Below are positions 13,897 to 20,430 of a stretch of DNA of 20,695 nt, piece by piece (position 1 is the first letter of the stretch; every line of letters begins with the position of its first letter). Below the pieces are notes generated by a model. It was given only the letters and a program-made list of their open reading frames with translations. It was not told the DNA's origin and made no database searches. The translations under genes were made by a program, and so were the position numbers. Origin of the DNA: a virus; IMG/VR virus record IMGVR_UViG_3300037584_000855, positions 1 to 20,695 of that record. One strand, 5' to 3'.

Positions 13897-14286
13897 TTAA
13901 ATTACCTTTACTATTCCTCTTGGGTCTTGGACAACAGCTTCTACGCTGTCGTCATTGATTAAACGAAATTCTTTTCCGTGCACTTTAAATCTAGTGCCAG
14001 AATAAGAACGCATAATAATCCAATCGCCCTTTTCACAATAAGGACCATTTGGAAATCTGTTCTCATCTTTATAACAATCATCACCCATTTCTAAAACGAA
14101 TCCTACAATAGAACCAACTTCTTCGACTCTACGAGTTTCAGATGCCTTAATGATTCCACCTTTGGTAGCTTCTTCAATTTCAGGTAATGCGATTAGAATT
14201 TTGTACCCCTTCGGAATAGGGAGTTGTTTTGCTTTGTCTGTTGCTTCAACCTTTTTTGGTTGAATATCTTTTGCAGGTTTTGTCAT
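13897..14286 (-). CDS. GroES-like co-chaperonin (Cpn10)
   Basis: A 129-aa protein with a clear Cpn10 pattern: a beta start (PIPKGYKILIALPE), a mobile loop with the GGII signature (EEATKGGIIKASETRR, residues 39-53), a VGSIVGFVLEMG strand, and the closing RSYSGTRFKVHGKEFRLIND then DSVEAVVQDP. Residues 70-88 (DDCYKDENRFPNGPYCEKGD) are longer than the bacterial form, and an N-terminal extension of about 24 residues is also extra. GroES caps GroEL during folding; phage versions (T4 gp31 is the known example) replace the host one for the capsid protein. Its position between portal and scaffold fits help with capsid folding. An AGGAG site precedes the ATG. Confidence 0.88.
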   Translation of the reverse strand: MTKPAKDIQPKKVEATDKAKQLPIPKGYKILIALPEIEEATKGGIIKASETRRVEEVGSIVGFVLEMGDDCYKDENRFPNGPYCEKGDWIIMRSYSGTRFKVHGKEFRLINDDSVEAVVQDPRGIVKVI

Positions 14287-14323
14287 GTTTTCTCCTGTGC
14301 ACTAGATTAGGTCTAGGTCCTTG

Positions 14324-14337
14324 CGTCAATTTTGACG
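14324..14337. other. Palindrome overlapping the 66-aa gene's stop
   Basis: CGTCAATTTTGACG has 6-bp arms around TT. Read on the minus strand its TTGACG arm resembles a -35 box and, 17 bases on, TCTAGT (plus 14301-14306) resembles a -10 box. The implied start would fall within the GroES ribosome-binding site, so an internal promoter is possible but weak. A second small dyad, CTAGA-TTAGG-TCTAG, lies at 14302-14316. Confidence 0.3.
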
Positions 14338-14526
14338 ATTTACTATTTCTAGTAGATCGAGTATATCTCTTTCTACTAAGGCAAGTCCAGATATTACACC
14401 TGTTAAATATCTGTATTCCTCAAAACTTTTACATCCACCACCGGATAAGTGATCAGCATGTTCATTCATATGCTCACGAATCTTTTTCTGTATAGCTTCT
14501 ACTATATTTTCAGTTGATCCACTCAC
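14326..14526 (-). CDS. 66-aa helical protein with HLSGGGCKSFEEY motif
   Basis: A 66-aa protein, nearly all helix apart from a Gly/Cys turn: SGSTENIVEAIQKKIREHMN, then EHADHLSGGGCKSFEEYRYL, then TGVISGLALVERDILDLLEI. I know the pattern of a helix, a DH-GGGC turn and a GVI-GLA-ER helix from small marine phage proteins placed beside portal genes, with no assigned function. Its ATG overlaps the portal stop codon (ATGA, 14523-14526). The His/Cys pair in the turn could bind a metal but is too short to claim. Coupling with the portal suggests a related role in packaging or portal assembly. Confidence 0.7.
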   Translation of the reverse strand: MSGSTENIVEAIQKKIREHMNEHADHLSGGGCKSFEEYRYLTGVISGLALVERDILDLLEIVNRQN

Positions 14527-16958
14527 TCGTTATCCAGTAATGTTTCTGCTATGTCTTTACCTATCTTAGCACCTTCTATTTGTTCTTTGCTAGATATTTT
14601 TTTACTTTCTGTAGCAGCTTTTAATCCTATGTTAGCACCAGCTATGCGTTCTTGTGAAGCTATTCTTTCTTTTTCAACTTCAGTGGTCGCTTTAGATTTT
14701 TCTAAATCAAGAGCAATTCTTTCTGCATCAGCTTTCATTTTTCTCTGTACTTCAGCTTGTCTAATGTCTAACTCTCTTTCTCTTTGCTGTATTACAGGGT
14801 CTTCTAGTTGCTCTCTAATTTCTTCTTGTCTTTCATCTGCTTGGCTTGAAGCTAAGACTCTTTCAGCAGCTTCAGATACAAGCTCTGATAAACGCAGTTC
14901 AATATCTTCTGGTAGCGGTTCATCAGGTGGTGGCAATGGTGCACCAAGTTGTTTTTCAATTTCTTTACGATATTGAAAGGCTATGTGTTCTGTTACATGT
15001 TCTGTAAATGCAGCTAAGATAGCGTTAGCGTTAGGGCTTTGTCCTACCATCTCTCTCATCTTAGGATCATTTATAGCAGCCATGTGAACTTTAATATGTG
15101 CTTCGTGATCCTGATACATAAATGCTTTAACAGGTTTTCTGTTTAGCATGTTCATGTTTTCTGATACCGGATCAGTAGGTGCTATCTCAGTTTCAAGTGG
15201 AACAATCTTATCTGCATCTCTAATACCTAACACATCAAGCATCTGTCTGTGGAGTTCTTCCATGTTATACATTTGCGGTGCTTGTTGTGATAACTGTAGT
15301 GCAGCTTGATACTGCATAATCTTTTGTGCTTTAGTAGAAGCATTAGGATCAGATACTGGTATTACATCAACTCTGCCATCAAAATCTTCTTTCAATAGTT
15401 CTTTACCCTTTATGTTATAAGGATATTCAGTAGGTCCAAAGTCATAAATTATTTTAGATAATATTCTTAATTCATGTTTCATTGAGTTATGAATCCTGCT
15501 TTGTACTGATCCAATAACTTTTAACGACCTTTCTAACAATGCGAGTGTAGTGCCGACTGGAGCCTGATTATTCATGTCAGAGACTTTCATATCAGCTAAA
15601 GAAGCAAATCTTCTACCTTCTTCTACAATGTTTTGTAAAAGGGAGTATAAGGTAGTAGATGGTTCTTTATAAGGGAGAAAAGTAATATTATCTTTTATAG
15701 CACCACCCGGCACATCCACATCACGAAACTCTCCGGGCATGATAGGAGTATCATCACCCTTAATTCTTAAACCTCTTGATTTTAAACCACCCGGCAAGTT
15801 AGATAATGTACCTGCATCTACGAGTTGTCTTAATAAACTTGTAGCAGACTTAGCTATGCCACCTATTAAGTGAACCAATCCAAATCCATAAAATCCCATT
15901 CCGGGTAAGTATTGATAGTGAACAAAGTGTTGTCTGCGTTTCTTTAATGGATCATCTTCAATAAAGTTTCTGCGAATCGCTAATATTTTATTTGATTGAT
16001 AATCTAAAGTAATAACATAAGGCAATGCTATGCCTGTTACTTTCCCATCTTTTCTATCTTCAAAACCTTTTAAATCTAAATCAACCATCATTTCTAATAT
16101 CGTATGACGATTATCATTTTCGTAAGTTTGTCTTTCGCCTGTTAGTTCGTTGTATTTAGACTGAATGTTTGTTAAATCATCTGAGGGTTCTTGTAAATCT
16201 ACATCTTTGTAAAAACCTATGACCTGTAATTTTTTAATATCATTGGTGCTTTTTTTCATTATGTGTGTAGCACGATCACAAGTTGTTAAATCAGATGCAC
16301 CATAACTTACAACAAAGTCTTCTGCTGGTACAAACATACTTGCAGGTCTGTCTAACATAGGATCAAAATAAATTTTTCTAAATGCAGAACCTGCTAGTGG
16401 TAAATTAAATAACAGCTTTTCTGTTTCAGTTCGATACTCTGTCATTTTGTCTGTCAGCAAATAGTTTAAATAATCTTTAACCCTGACAGATTGATCTTGG
16501 CTTTCTTGATCTATTGAACCAACAATCCTAACATCAACAGGACCTTTAGCTGGAAATATCTCAGTAATGGTTTCGGCTTGAAACCTTACAACTGATTCTG
16601 TAAGCAATGGATGAAATACACCACAAGCACCCTGCCAAGGCAAAGTTCTTTCTTCTATCTTTAATCCTAGCTGGTCTAAACCTTTAGTATAAGTTTGTTC
16701 CCAATCTTTGCGTGATTCTTTATCAGAATTAAAATACTGTATTAGCTCTGACGCTAATACTTCTAGTTCACCATCTTCCATGAACTCAGCTATGTTGTCG
16801 TCAAAGTTTGGAGTGCCAAATTCAGCACCTTCTTCAAAATCTATAATCATTCCCCCATCTTCGGTCAATACTGCGACCTCATCAGGGTTAGTTACTAAAA
16901 CTTCTAAAGGAGAATCTTTAACTATCTTGTCTGGGGTTTTTAATGGTTTTTCTGCCAT
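14523..16958 (-). CDS. Portal protein, P22-like (long form)
   Basis: An 811-aa protein, within the size range of the long portals with a barrel domain, as in P22. It carries LPWQGACGVFHPLLTESVVR and FQAETITEIFPAKGP at about residues 106-140, a segment I recognise from marine phage portals. The central portion includes the clip and wing region (YVITLDYQSNKILAIRRNFI, HFVHYQYLPGMGFYGFGLVH and LVDAGTLSNLPGGLKSRGLR). The C-terminal part (from about residue 700) is a long charged helix set (REQLEDPVIQQRERELDIRQ, EVQRKMKADAERIALDLEKS), matching the barrel of P22-like portals. The portal is the dodecameric ring through which terminase pumps DNA. It is preceded by an AGGAG site. Confidence 0.9.
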   Translation of the reverse strand: MAEKPLKTPDKIVKDSPLEVLVTNPDEVAVLTEDGGMIIDFEEGAEFGTPNFDDNIAEFMEDGELEVLASELIQYFNSDKESRKDWEQTYTKGLDQLGLKIEERTLPWQGACGVFHPLLTESVVRFQAETITEIFPAKGPVDVRIVGSIDQESQDQSVRVKDYLNYLLTDKMTEYRTETEKLLFNLPLAGSAFRKIYFDPMLDRPASMFVPAEDFVVSYGASDLTTCDRATHIMKKSTNDIKKLQVIGFYKDVDLQEPSDDLTNIQSKYNELTGERQTYENDNRHTILEMMVDLDLKGFEDRKDGKVTGIALPYVITLDYQSNKILAIRRNFIEDDPLKKRRQHFVHYQYLPGMGFYGFGLVHLIGGIAKSATSLLRQLVDAGTLSNLPGGLKSRGLRIKGDDTPIMPGEFRDVDVPGGAIKDNITFLPYKEPSTTLYSLLQNIVEEGRRFASLADMKVSDMNNQAPVGTTLALLERSLKVIGSVQSRIHNSMKHELRILSKIIYDFGPTEYPYNIKGKELLKEDFDGRVDVIPVSDPNASTKAQKIMQYQAALQLSQQAPQMYNMEELHRQMLDVLGIRDADKIVPLETEIAPTDPVSENMNMLNRKPVKAFMYQDHEAHIKVHMAAINDPKMREMVGQSPNANAILAAFTEHVTEHIAFQYRKEIEKQLGAPLPPPDEPLPEDIELRLSELVSEAAERVLASSQADERQEEIREQLEDPVIQQRERELDIRQAEVQRKMKADAERIALDLEKSKATTEVEKERIASQERIAGANIGLKAATESKKISSKEQIEGAKIGKDIAETLLDNE

Positions 16959-16966
16959 TTAATCTC

Positions 16967-17155
16967 CTAATGTAATATTTTATTATCATCTAATTCTTTA
17001 TCTATAATATCTTGCAATATTTCTGTAAGTTCGCCACACACTTTTAAATTTTGTTCTTCTGCTATAAGAATTGCAGAATCAAATGAATCAGCATGAATAT
17101 TTGGTCCTTCATACTCTTTGTCATTATAAATAAAAGATGTAAGATAAATTTTCAT
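16967..17155 (-). CDS. 62-aa protein between terminase and portal, unknown
   Basis: A small acidic protein: MKIYLTSFIYNDKEYEGPNI, HADSFDSAILIAEEQNLKVC, then GELTEILQDIIDKELDDNKI. The predicted order is beta hairpin, then helix, strand, helix. The YLTSFIYNDKEYEGP start and the SFDSA-IAEEQ-L-V-GEL continuation match a small family I have seen between terL and portal genes in marine phages, with no function known. The ATG shares a base with the terminase stop (TAATG at 17153-17157). Confidence 0.7.
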   Translation of the reverse strand: MKIYLTSFIYNDKEYEGPNIHADSFDSAILIAEEQNLKVCGELTEILQDIIDKELDDNKILH

Positions 17156-18714
17156 TAATAATAATTTGCTTCTCTAGGGGGCAAGTCTTCCTCTGGTTCA
17201 TCAGATTCTAAACCAATAAAACCACCTTGTCTAAATCTTATCAGTGCTTGTGTAGATGAATCTACTAAATCGTCATGGTCTCCAGATGGGAAAGAAGCAA
17301 ATTCTTCAATCACTTCTTCTGCAAACTTCCTCTCTGGAGCCCACACGATTCCGGATGCAAATAAATCTGCAACCGCATTAACCCTAGCTATTTTATCGTT
17401 TCCACGACTAGGGGTGTATTCTGAAACTGGTATTCCCATTTGTCTTAGTTCAAAGATTAAAGGCATTCCTGCTGCTTTGGCTTCTACAATAAATGCTTCA
17501 GGTTGCCACTCTTGATACATTTCAAAGGCTCGTTTTTTTAAATCAGGAAACTCAAGCCGTTCTTTGTAAGCATCTAATAAAATTACTTGTGGTTGTGTAA
17601 CTCCATGATCATCGGGTTGATAAAAAACACCCCATGTTGTACAAGCTGAAAAGTCAGAACGCTGTGTTTTTAAAAACGCAGTATCCCATGACTGTATAAT
17701 AAAATCGCATTGTGGTGGATAATCTTGTTCCCAGACACGCCACCATTCTCTTTTAATGATAGCTGATTCTTCTGCGGTAGGGTTCTGCTGATATTGAGCA
17801 GACCATTTAGCTAAAGGCAGTTCTGCTCTTAGCTTTTCTAATTCTTTAATATCCCAAAACTCTTGCCACAAACTTCTACCTGAGGGCAAGATAGCAGGGA
17901 ACTCTATAACTTCCCATTCATCAGAACCATCTCTTTGTGCAGAGGCTTTAAGTATTTGTCCTGTTAAATCTCGTTTATGCCATCTTGTCATTACGATAAT
18001 AATCGCACCACCCGGCTGTAAACGCTGTCTTGGTCCAGAGGTATAATACTCATAGACCTTATCAAAGACAGAGGGATCGTTGCTTTGTCCCTCTTGTTCA
18101 GAGTGTGGATCATCTATGATTAACAAGTCCGCACCTTTACCGGTTACAGCACCGCCCACACCAATCGCAAAGTATTCTCCGCCCTTATTGGTATTCCAGC
18201 GACCTGCTGCTTTAGAATCAGATTGTAATCCTACATCCGTAAAAACTTTCTTATAGTCTTCTGAGCCGACAAGGTTTCTAACCTTACGACCAAACCCCAC
18301 AGCTAATTCTGCGGTGTGAGCAACCTGAATGATCTTCTTCTCAGGGAAACATCCTAGAAACCATGCAGGTAATAAATAAGATGCAAACTCAGACTTAGTA
18401 TGACGAGGGGGCATATTAATAATTAAACGCTTTAACTTACCCTCTTTAACTCTATTGAAAGCATCAGACATAATCTTGTGGTGATGTCCTTCAATAAAAG
18501 CCACCCACATTTCTTTTACAAAAGACAGAAAGCTATCTTTACAACCTTCTTTAATCTTAGCCCTCTCGTACTCTGAGAGAAGCTCTAAGAGCATCTTTTG
18601 TTGTTCTATGGGTAATTGACTTAGTTTGCTTAAATCAAACAATGGTGGCACCTCATCTTCTGTTGAGAAATATACATGTGTGTAAGGAGTATGTATGACC
18701 AGACAAAGTGCCAC
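17155..18714 (-). CDS. terL: Terminase large subunit (ATPase and nuclease)
   Basis: A 519-aa packaging motor. The N-terminal ATPase has a Walker A-type loop (MPPRHTKSE, residues 101-109), a Walker B strand (DLLIIDDPHSE, 196-206) and a coupling motif (VMTRWHKRD, 241-249). The C-terminal RNase H-like nuclease has acidic residues in SWDTAF (D344), FIVEAKAAG (E411) and GDHDDLVDS (D481/D482). The full ATPase-to-nuclease order is present, so it should be functional. The longest start is GTG at 18714; a TTG at 18642 with GAGGTG six bases upstream would remove 24 residues that look unlike a terminase N-terminus (MFDLSKLSQLP would then be the start). The operator block 18724-18795 lies just upstream. 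Confidence 0.93.
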   Translation of the reverse strand: MALCLVIHTPYTHVYFSTEDEVPPLFDLSKLSQLPIEQQKMLLELLSEYERAKIKEGCKDSFLSFVKEMWVAFIEGHHHKIMSDAFNRVKEGKLKRLIINMPPRHTKSEFASYLLPAWFLGCFPEKKIIQVAHTAELAVGFGRKVRNLVGSEDYKKVFTDVGLQSDSKAAGRWNTNKGGEYFAIGVGGAVTGKGADLLIIDDPHSEQEGQSNDPSVFDKVYEYYTSGPRQRLQPGGAIIIVMTRWHKRDLTGQILKASAQRDGSDEWEVIEFPAILPSGRSLWQEFWDIKELEKLRAELPLAKWSAQYQQNPTAEESAIIKREWWRVWEQDYPPQCDFIIQSWDTAFLKTQRSDFSACTTWGVFYQPDDHGVTQPQVILLDAYKERLEFPDLKKRAFEMYQEWQPEAFIVEAKAAGMPLIFELRQMGIPVSEYTPSRGNDKIARVNAVADLFASGIVWAPERKFAEEVIEEFASFPSGDHDDLVDSSTQALIRFRQGGFIGLESDEPEEDLPPREANYY

Positions 18715-18723
18715 AAACTTTTC

Positions 18724-18795
18724 CTAGTATTAAACTAGATAGTATTAAACTATATAAATTAAAACTTAGTTTTAAACTAGCTAGTATAATACTAG
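18724..18795. promoter_or_regulatory. Four palindromic operator-like iterons upstream of terL
   Basis: Four related palindromes: CTAGTATTAAACTAG (18724-18738), ATAGTATTAAACTAT (18739-18753), TAGTTTTAAACTA (18767-18779) and CTAGTATAATACTAG (18781-18795, perfect). All share TAGT at the left and ACTA at the right around a 5-base A/T centre. Centres are 15, 27 and 15 bp apart, so the sites form two close pairs. They sit in the 119-bp gap between the LexA-like gene and terL. This is the usual look of cooperative repressor or activator sites. The bound protein is not identified. Confidence 0.75.
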
Positions 18796-18833
18796 TTGAT
18801 CTGCCGATAGCTCTCCCTATTATGTGCATAGTT

Positions 18834-19088
18834 TCACATCTTCACTTGTTCGTCAATACCTGAGTCAAATTTTTTAAAAGGACTTTTCCTTGTGCTCATC
18901 ACAGTACGCCACTTATTAGGTTGCATAGTAACCCACCCATTATCTTCTAATCTTTTTAACATAGCGTGTACTGTGCTCTTAGATGATATACCTAGCGTAT
19001 AAGCTAAAGCATCTAGTGATGGTCCACAATTAAATTCTTCCCAGTATGCTTCTATCGCTTCTAATAACTTTAATTGTTTGTTTGTCAT
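18834..19088 (-). CDS. LexA N-terminal-domain-like DNA-binding protein
   Basis: An 84-aa protein that aligns by eye with the LexA winged-helix domain: LexA's LTARQQEVFDLIRDHISQTG / PTRAEIAQRLGFRSPNAAEE / HLKALARKGVIE against MTNKQLKLLEAIEAYWEEFN / PSLDALAYTLGISSKSTVHA / MLKRLEDNGWVT here. The recognition helix is residues about 36-50 and the wing about 52-66. The protein stops 20 residues later, so LexA's cleavage-site and Ser-Lys protease domain is absent; it cannot be self-cleaved on DNA damage and could compete with host LexA. No ribosome-binding sequence precedes the ATG. A LexA-type operator lies 30-50 bases upstream (19118-19137), suggesting autoregulation. Confidence 0.85.
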   Translation of the reverse strand: MTNKQLKLLEAIEAYWEEFNCGPSLDALAYTLGISSKSTVHAMLKRLEDNGWVTMQPNKWRTVMSTRKSPFKKFDSGIDEQVKM

Positions 19089-19102
19089 AGTATATATGTA
19101 TG

Positions 19103-19117
19103 GGGTCTATGGGACCC
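19103..19117. other. Small hairpin in the short leader of the LexA-like gene
   Basis: GGGTC (19103-19107) and GACCC (19113-19117) form a 5-bp stem with loop TATGG, between the predicted minus-strand start and the ATG. It may stabilise or occlude the leader; no ribosome-binding sequence is visible there. Confidence 0.4.
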
Positions 19118-19137
19118 ACGAACATTATACGAACATT
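19118..19137 (-). promoter_or_regulatory. Promoter with GAAC-N7-GAAC (LexA-type) operator
   Basis: ACGAACATT occurs twice as a direct repeat (19118-19126 and 19129-19137), giving GAAC-N7-GAAC (19120-19134), on the minus strand GTTC-N7-GTTC. This is the LexA box known from many Alphaproteobacteria. The seven-base spacer contains a perfect -10 box on the minus strand (TATAAT, plus 19124-19129). The start site would fall near 19117, about 29 bases before the LexA-like ATG. No convincing -35 box is seen, as may be expected if a regulator or an extended element helps. The operator would cover the -10 element, so binding would repress. Confidence 0.7.
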
Positions 19138-19173
19138 CTAAAAAAAAAGCCATCTTTTAGTAGGTCGGAAAAG

Positions 19174-19190
19174 AAAAAAGGGGGTACCCC
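19174..19190 (-). terminator. Terminator-like palindrome downstream of terS
   Basis: GGGGTACCCC (19181-19190) is a perfect palindrome; on the minus strand it is followed, one C later, by six Ts (19174-19179). The stem has almost no loop, so only a GGG/CCC stem is realistic. It could end the terS transcript before the LexA-like promoter. The nearly G-free C-run tract just before it (minus strand, 19292-19257) might act with it in Rho-dependent termination. This is a weak match. Confidence 0.4.
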
Positions 19191-19256
19191 TATGAAAATT
19201 ATGAAATTATATGTGCAAAATAGTATGTACCCTACAGTCAAACAAAAAATAATATT

Positions 19257-19292
19257 GGGGGGTTGGGGGGGAGTGGGGTTATATTAATGGGG
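19257..19292 (+). other. G-run tract (possible G-quadruplex), C-rich on the transcript strand
   Basis: The plus strand has runs of 6, 7, 4 and 4 G (19257-19262, 19265-19271, 19275-19278, 19289-19292). The first three runs fit a G3+/short-loop quadruplex pattern if the run of seven is used as two tracts. The leftward transcript would contain 36 bases with C runs and no G, the look of a Rho-loading site. Striking in AT-rich DNA and located just after terS. Confidence 0.7.
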
Positions 19293-19317
19293 TTTTGCGT
19301 GATAGTGAGTGCTTACT

Positions 19318-19788
19318 TTAATTGCCAAACATTTGCTGTATCTTTTGTTCTAACTCAATCCTGATCTCATCACTCGTCTTATCATTGGTTATGCTTTCCA
19401 CTCTCTCTGTGAATAGTGCCACCTCTGAAACCTTGCCTAGCAATTCCAAAGCCCTGATTCTCGCTGATTCGTTGTTGTTTGTATTAGTAGCCTCTGCTTG
19501 TAGCTGTTCCATGATGAACTGTCTTAGAGAGATAGCTGAGGTGACTGCATAATCGTTCTTACGCTTAATTCCTTGCTGTATCCTTTGGGAGACCTTAGGG
19601 TTGCTCATTAACTTACTAGCCTCTGTCCATATGCTACTGTCTTTCATATTCTCTACGCTGTAAGCATCTCTGTATGATTCACTTGCAGTCTTACCTGAGA
19701 TGACACCCTGACAAAACTTTTCCTGCTTAGGAGTAAGCCCTGATATGTTAGCTACTTTGTTCCCTGATTTATCCTTATCTTTACTCAT
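19318..19788 (-). CDS. terS: Terminase small subunit (putative)
   Basis: A 156-aa protein with a typical TerS opening (GLTPKQEKFCQGVISGKTAS then ESYRDAYSVENMKDSSIWTE and ASKLMSNPKVSQRIQQGIKR): a helix-turn-helix-like DNA-binding region, followed by helices (RQFIMEQLQAEATNTNNNES and ARIRALELLGKVSEVALFTE) and a C-terminal coiled segment (IRIELEQKIQQMFGN). Small terminases of this family recognise the packaging site and oligomerise into rings that regulate TerL. It is the first gene leftward of the large control region and is separated from terL by the LexA-like gene. There is no clear ribosome-binding sequence before the ATG. Length fits the family. Confidence 0.85.
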   Translation of the reverse strand: MSKDKDKSGNKVANISGLTPKQEKFCQGVISGKTASESYRDAYSVENMKDSSIWTEASKLMSNPKVSQRIQQGIKRKNDYAVTSAISLRQFIMEQLQAEATNTNNNESARIRALELLGKVSEVALFTERVESITNDKTSDEIRIELEQKIQQMFGN

Positions 19789-19862
19789 ATCTATGTATTA
19801 ACGAATTAATATTTAATTTTTTTTACTTGCCCTATGTTAGTGATTACTATCGTTTAATCCTT

Positions 19863-19891
19863 ATTATCCGCTTACTTCGTAAGCAACACAA
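19863..19891 (-). promoter_or_regulatory. Candidate leftward late promoter with dyad in its spacer
   Basis: Read leftward, TTGTGT (plus 19886-19891) and GATAAT (plus 19863-19868) are 17 bases apart. The -10 box is good (5 of 6), the -35 poor (3 of 6). The 17-base spacer holds GCTTAC-TTC-GTAAGC (19870-19884), a 15-base dyad that looks like an operator placed to control this promoter. About 75 bases would precede the terS ATG. Confidence 0.45.
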
Positions 19892-19901
19892 GTATTGGTG
19901 G

Positions 19902-19917
19902 CGAACATTGGTAGAAA
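19902..19917. promoter_or_regulatory. Degenerate LexA-type site in the early/late control region
   Basis: CGAACATT (19902-19909) is identical to the half-site at the LexA-like gene's promoter. GAAC at 19903-19906 is followed seven bases later by GAAA (19914-19917), one base from a full GAAC-N7-GAAC box. It lies 11 bases upstream of the leftward -35 box and about 20 bases before the rightward one. Confidence 0.5.
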
Positions 19918-19935
19918 ATAATTAACATTTTTTAC

Positions 19936-19963
19936 TTGATATTTGTGGGGTAGTCTATATATT
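19936..19963 (+). promoter_or_regulatory. Candidate rightward early promoter
   Basis: TTGATA (19936-19941) and TATATT (19958-19963), 16 bases apart, each match 5 of 6 of the sigma-70 consensus. It points at the gene starting at 20437, with a leader of about 465 bases. Confidence 0.6.
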
Positions 19964-19969
19964 AGGTCT

Positions 19970-20430
19970 TGTGTTTGGGGTTGTCGGCTCTTTTGCCCCC
20001 TCTCTAAACCGCCCATAGTGGGACTGCTTTTGTCCCCTAGAGTGAGGTTCGCAACGATACTTCACTATGTTGGTTGCCTAGAGCGATCAACGAGACTAGG
20101 GACAATACCGCAACGAGGTAAACTAGGAATCCTCACCACGAAAAATCCGGACTTCAAGTCTTTGTGCGTTTACCTAGTGTCCTGAGAGTGTTGGTCTTGG
20201 TGGCTCAATACTGCGATTGTTGGGTGAGTAGCGTTTCCCCCCTCGCAAGTTTTTAAAGCTGACTTGATTCCCTCTGAACACAAAACAGGGTGTGTCAACG
20301 ATAAGACGATCTTTGATTGTCTTTGATGTGCTAAGGATTGCGGTGTAGCGTGGCTTGTCTCTAGGGGCTAACTTGTGGCGTGTGTAGTGATCTGATCCCA
20401 TGTTGAATTGTCTTGATAAACAAAAGGAGT
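19970..20430 (+). ncRNA. Candidate structured noncoding RNA or long leader
   Basis: The segment after the rightward promoter is GC-rich and rich in stems. The clearest are AGGTAAAC/GTTTACCT (8 bp, 20116-20123 with 20168-20175) nested inside GGGACA/TGTCCT (20099-20104 with 20178-20183, one G-U); a 9-bp hairpin AAGACGATC/GATTGTCTT with a TTT loop (20303-20323, one G-U); CAATA/TGTTG; CAAGT/ACTTG; and ACACA/TGTGT. No known class (tRNA, tmRNA, RNase P, group I intron) matches. The RNA strand is inferred from the promoter. A packaging site or origin is the main alternative. Confidence 0.4.

Noticed and set aside
14551-14976. 141-codon plus-strand ORF antisense to the portal gene
   Set aside because: Serine/leucine-rich shadow of the portal's charged helix region; no start signals.
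18687-18740. Plus-strand mini-ORF with a good AAGGAG site (MYDQTKCHKLFLVLN)
   Set aside because: Only 15 codons, antisense to the terL start and ending within the operator block; likely coincidence.
18724-18795. Possible CRISPR array (short repeats)
   Set aside because: Repeats are palindromes of 13-15 bp with gaps of 0-13 bp, not repeats of 25-40 bp with unique spacers.
20041-20070. GGTTCGCAAC resembling a tRNA T-arm
   Set aside because: No acceptor stem or anticodon arm at the correct distances.
20091-20160. Group I intron-like phrases (GAGACTA and TAGTC)
   Set aside because: The pairing elements occur in the wrong order on both strands, and no P/Q/S core was found.
19943-20185. Plus-strand ORF of 80 codons overlapping the rightward promoter
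   Set aside because: Starts upstream of the predicted transcription start, reads through the GC-rich stems and has no protein-like features.
20174-20401. Minus-strand ORF of 75 codons in the control region
   Set aside because: Composition unlike any neighbour, no ribosome-binding site, no recognisable fold; the same DNA is better explained as structured, noncoding sequence.
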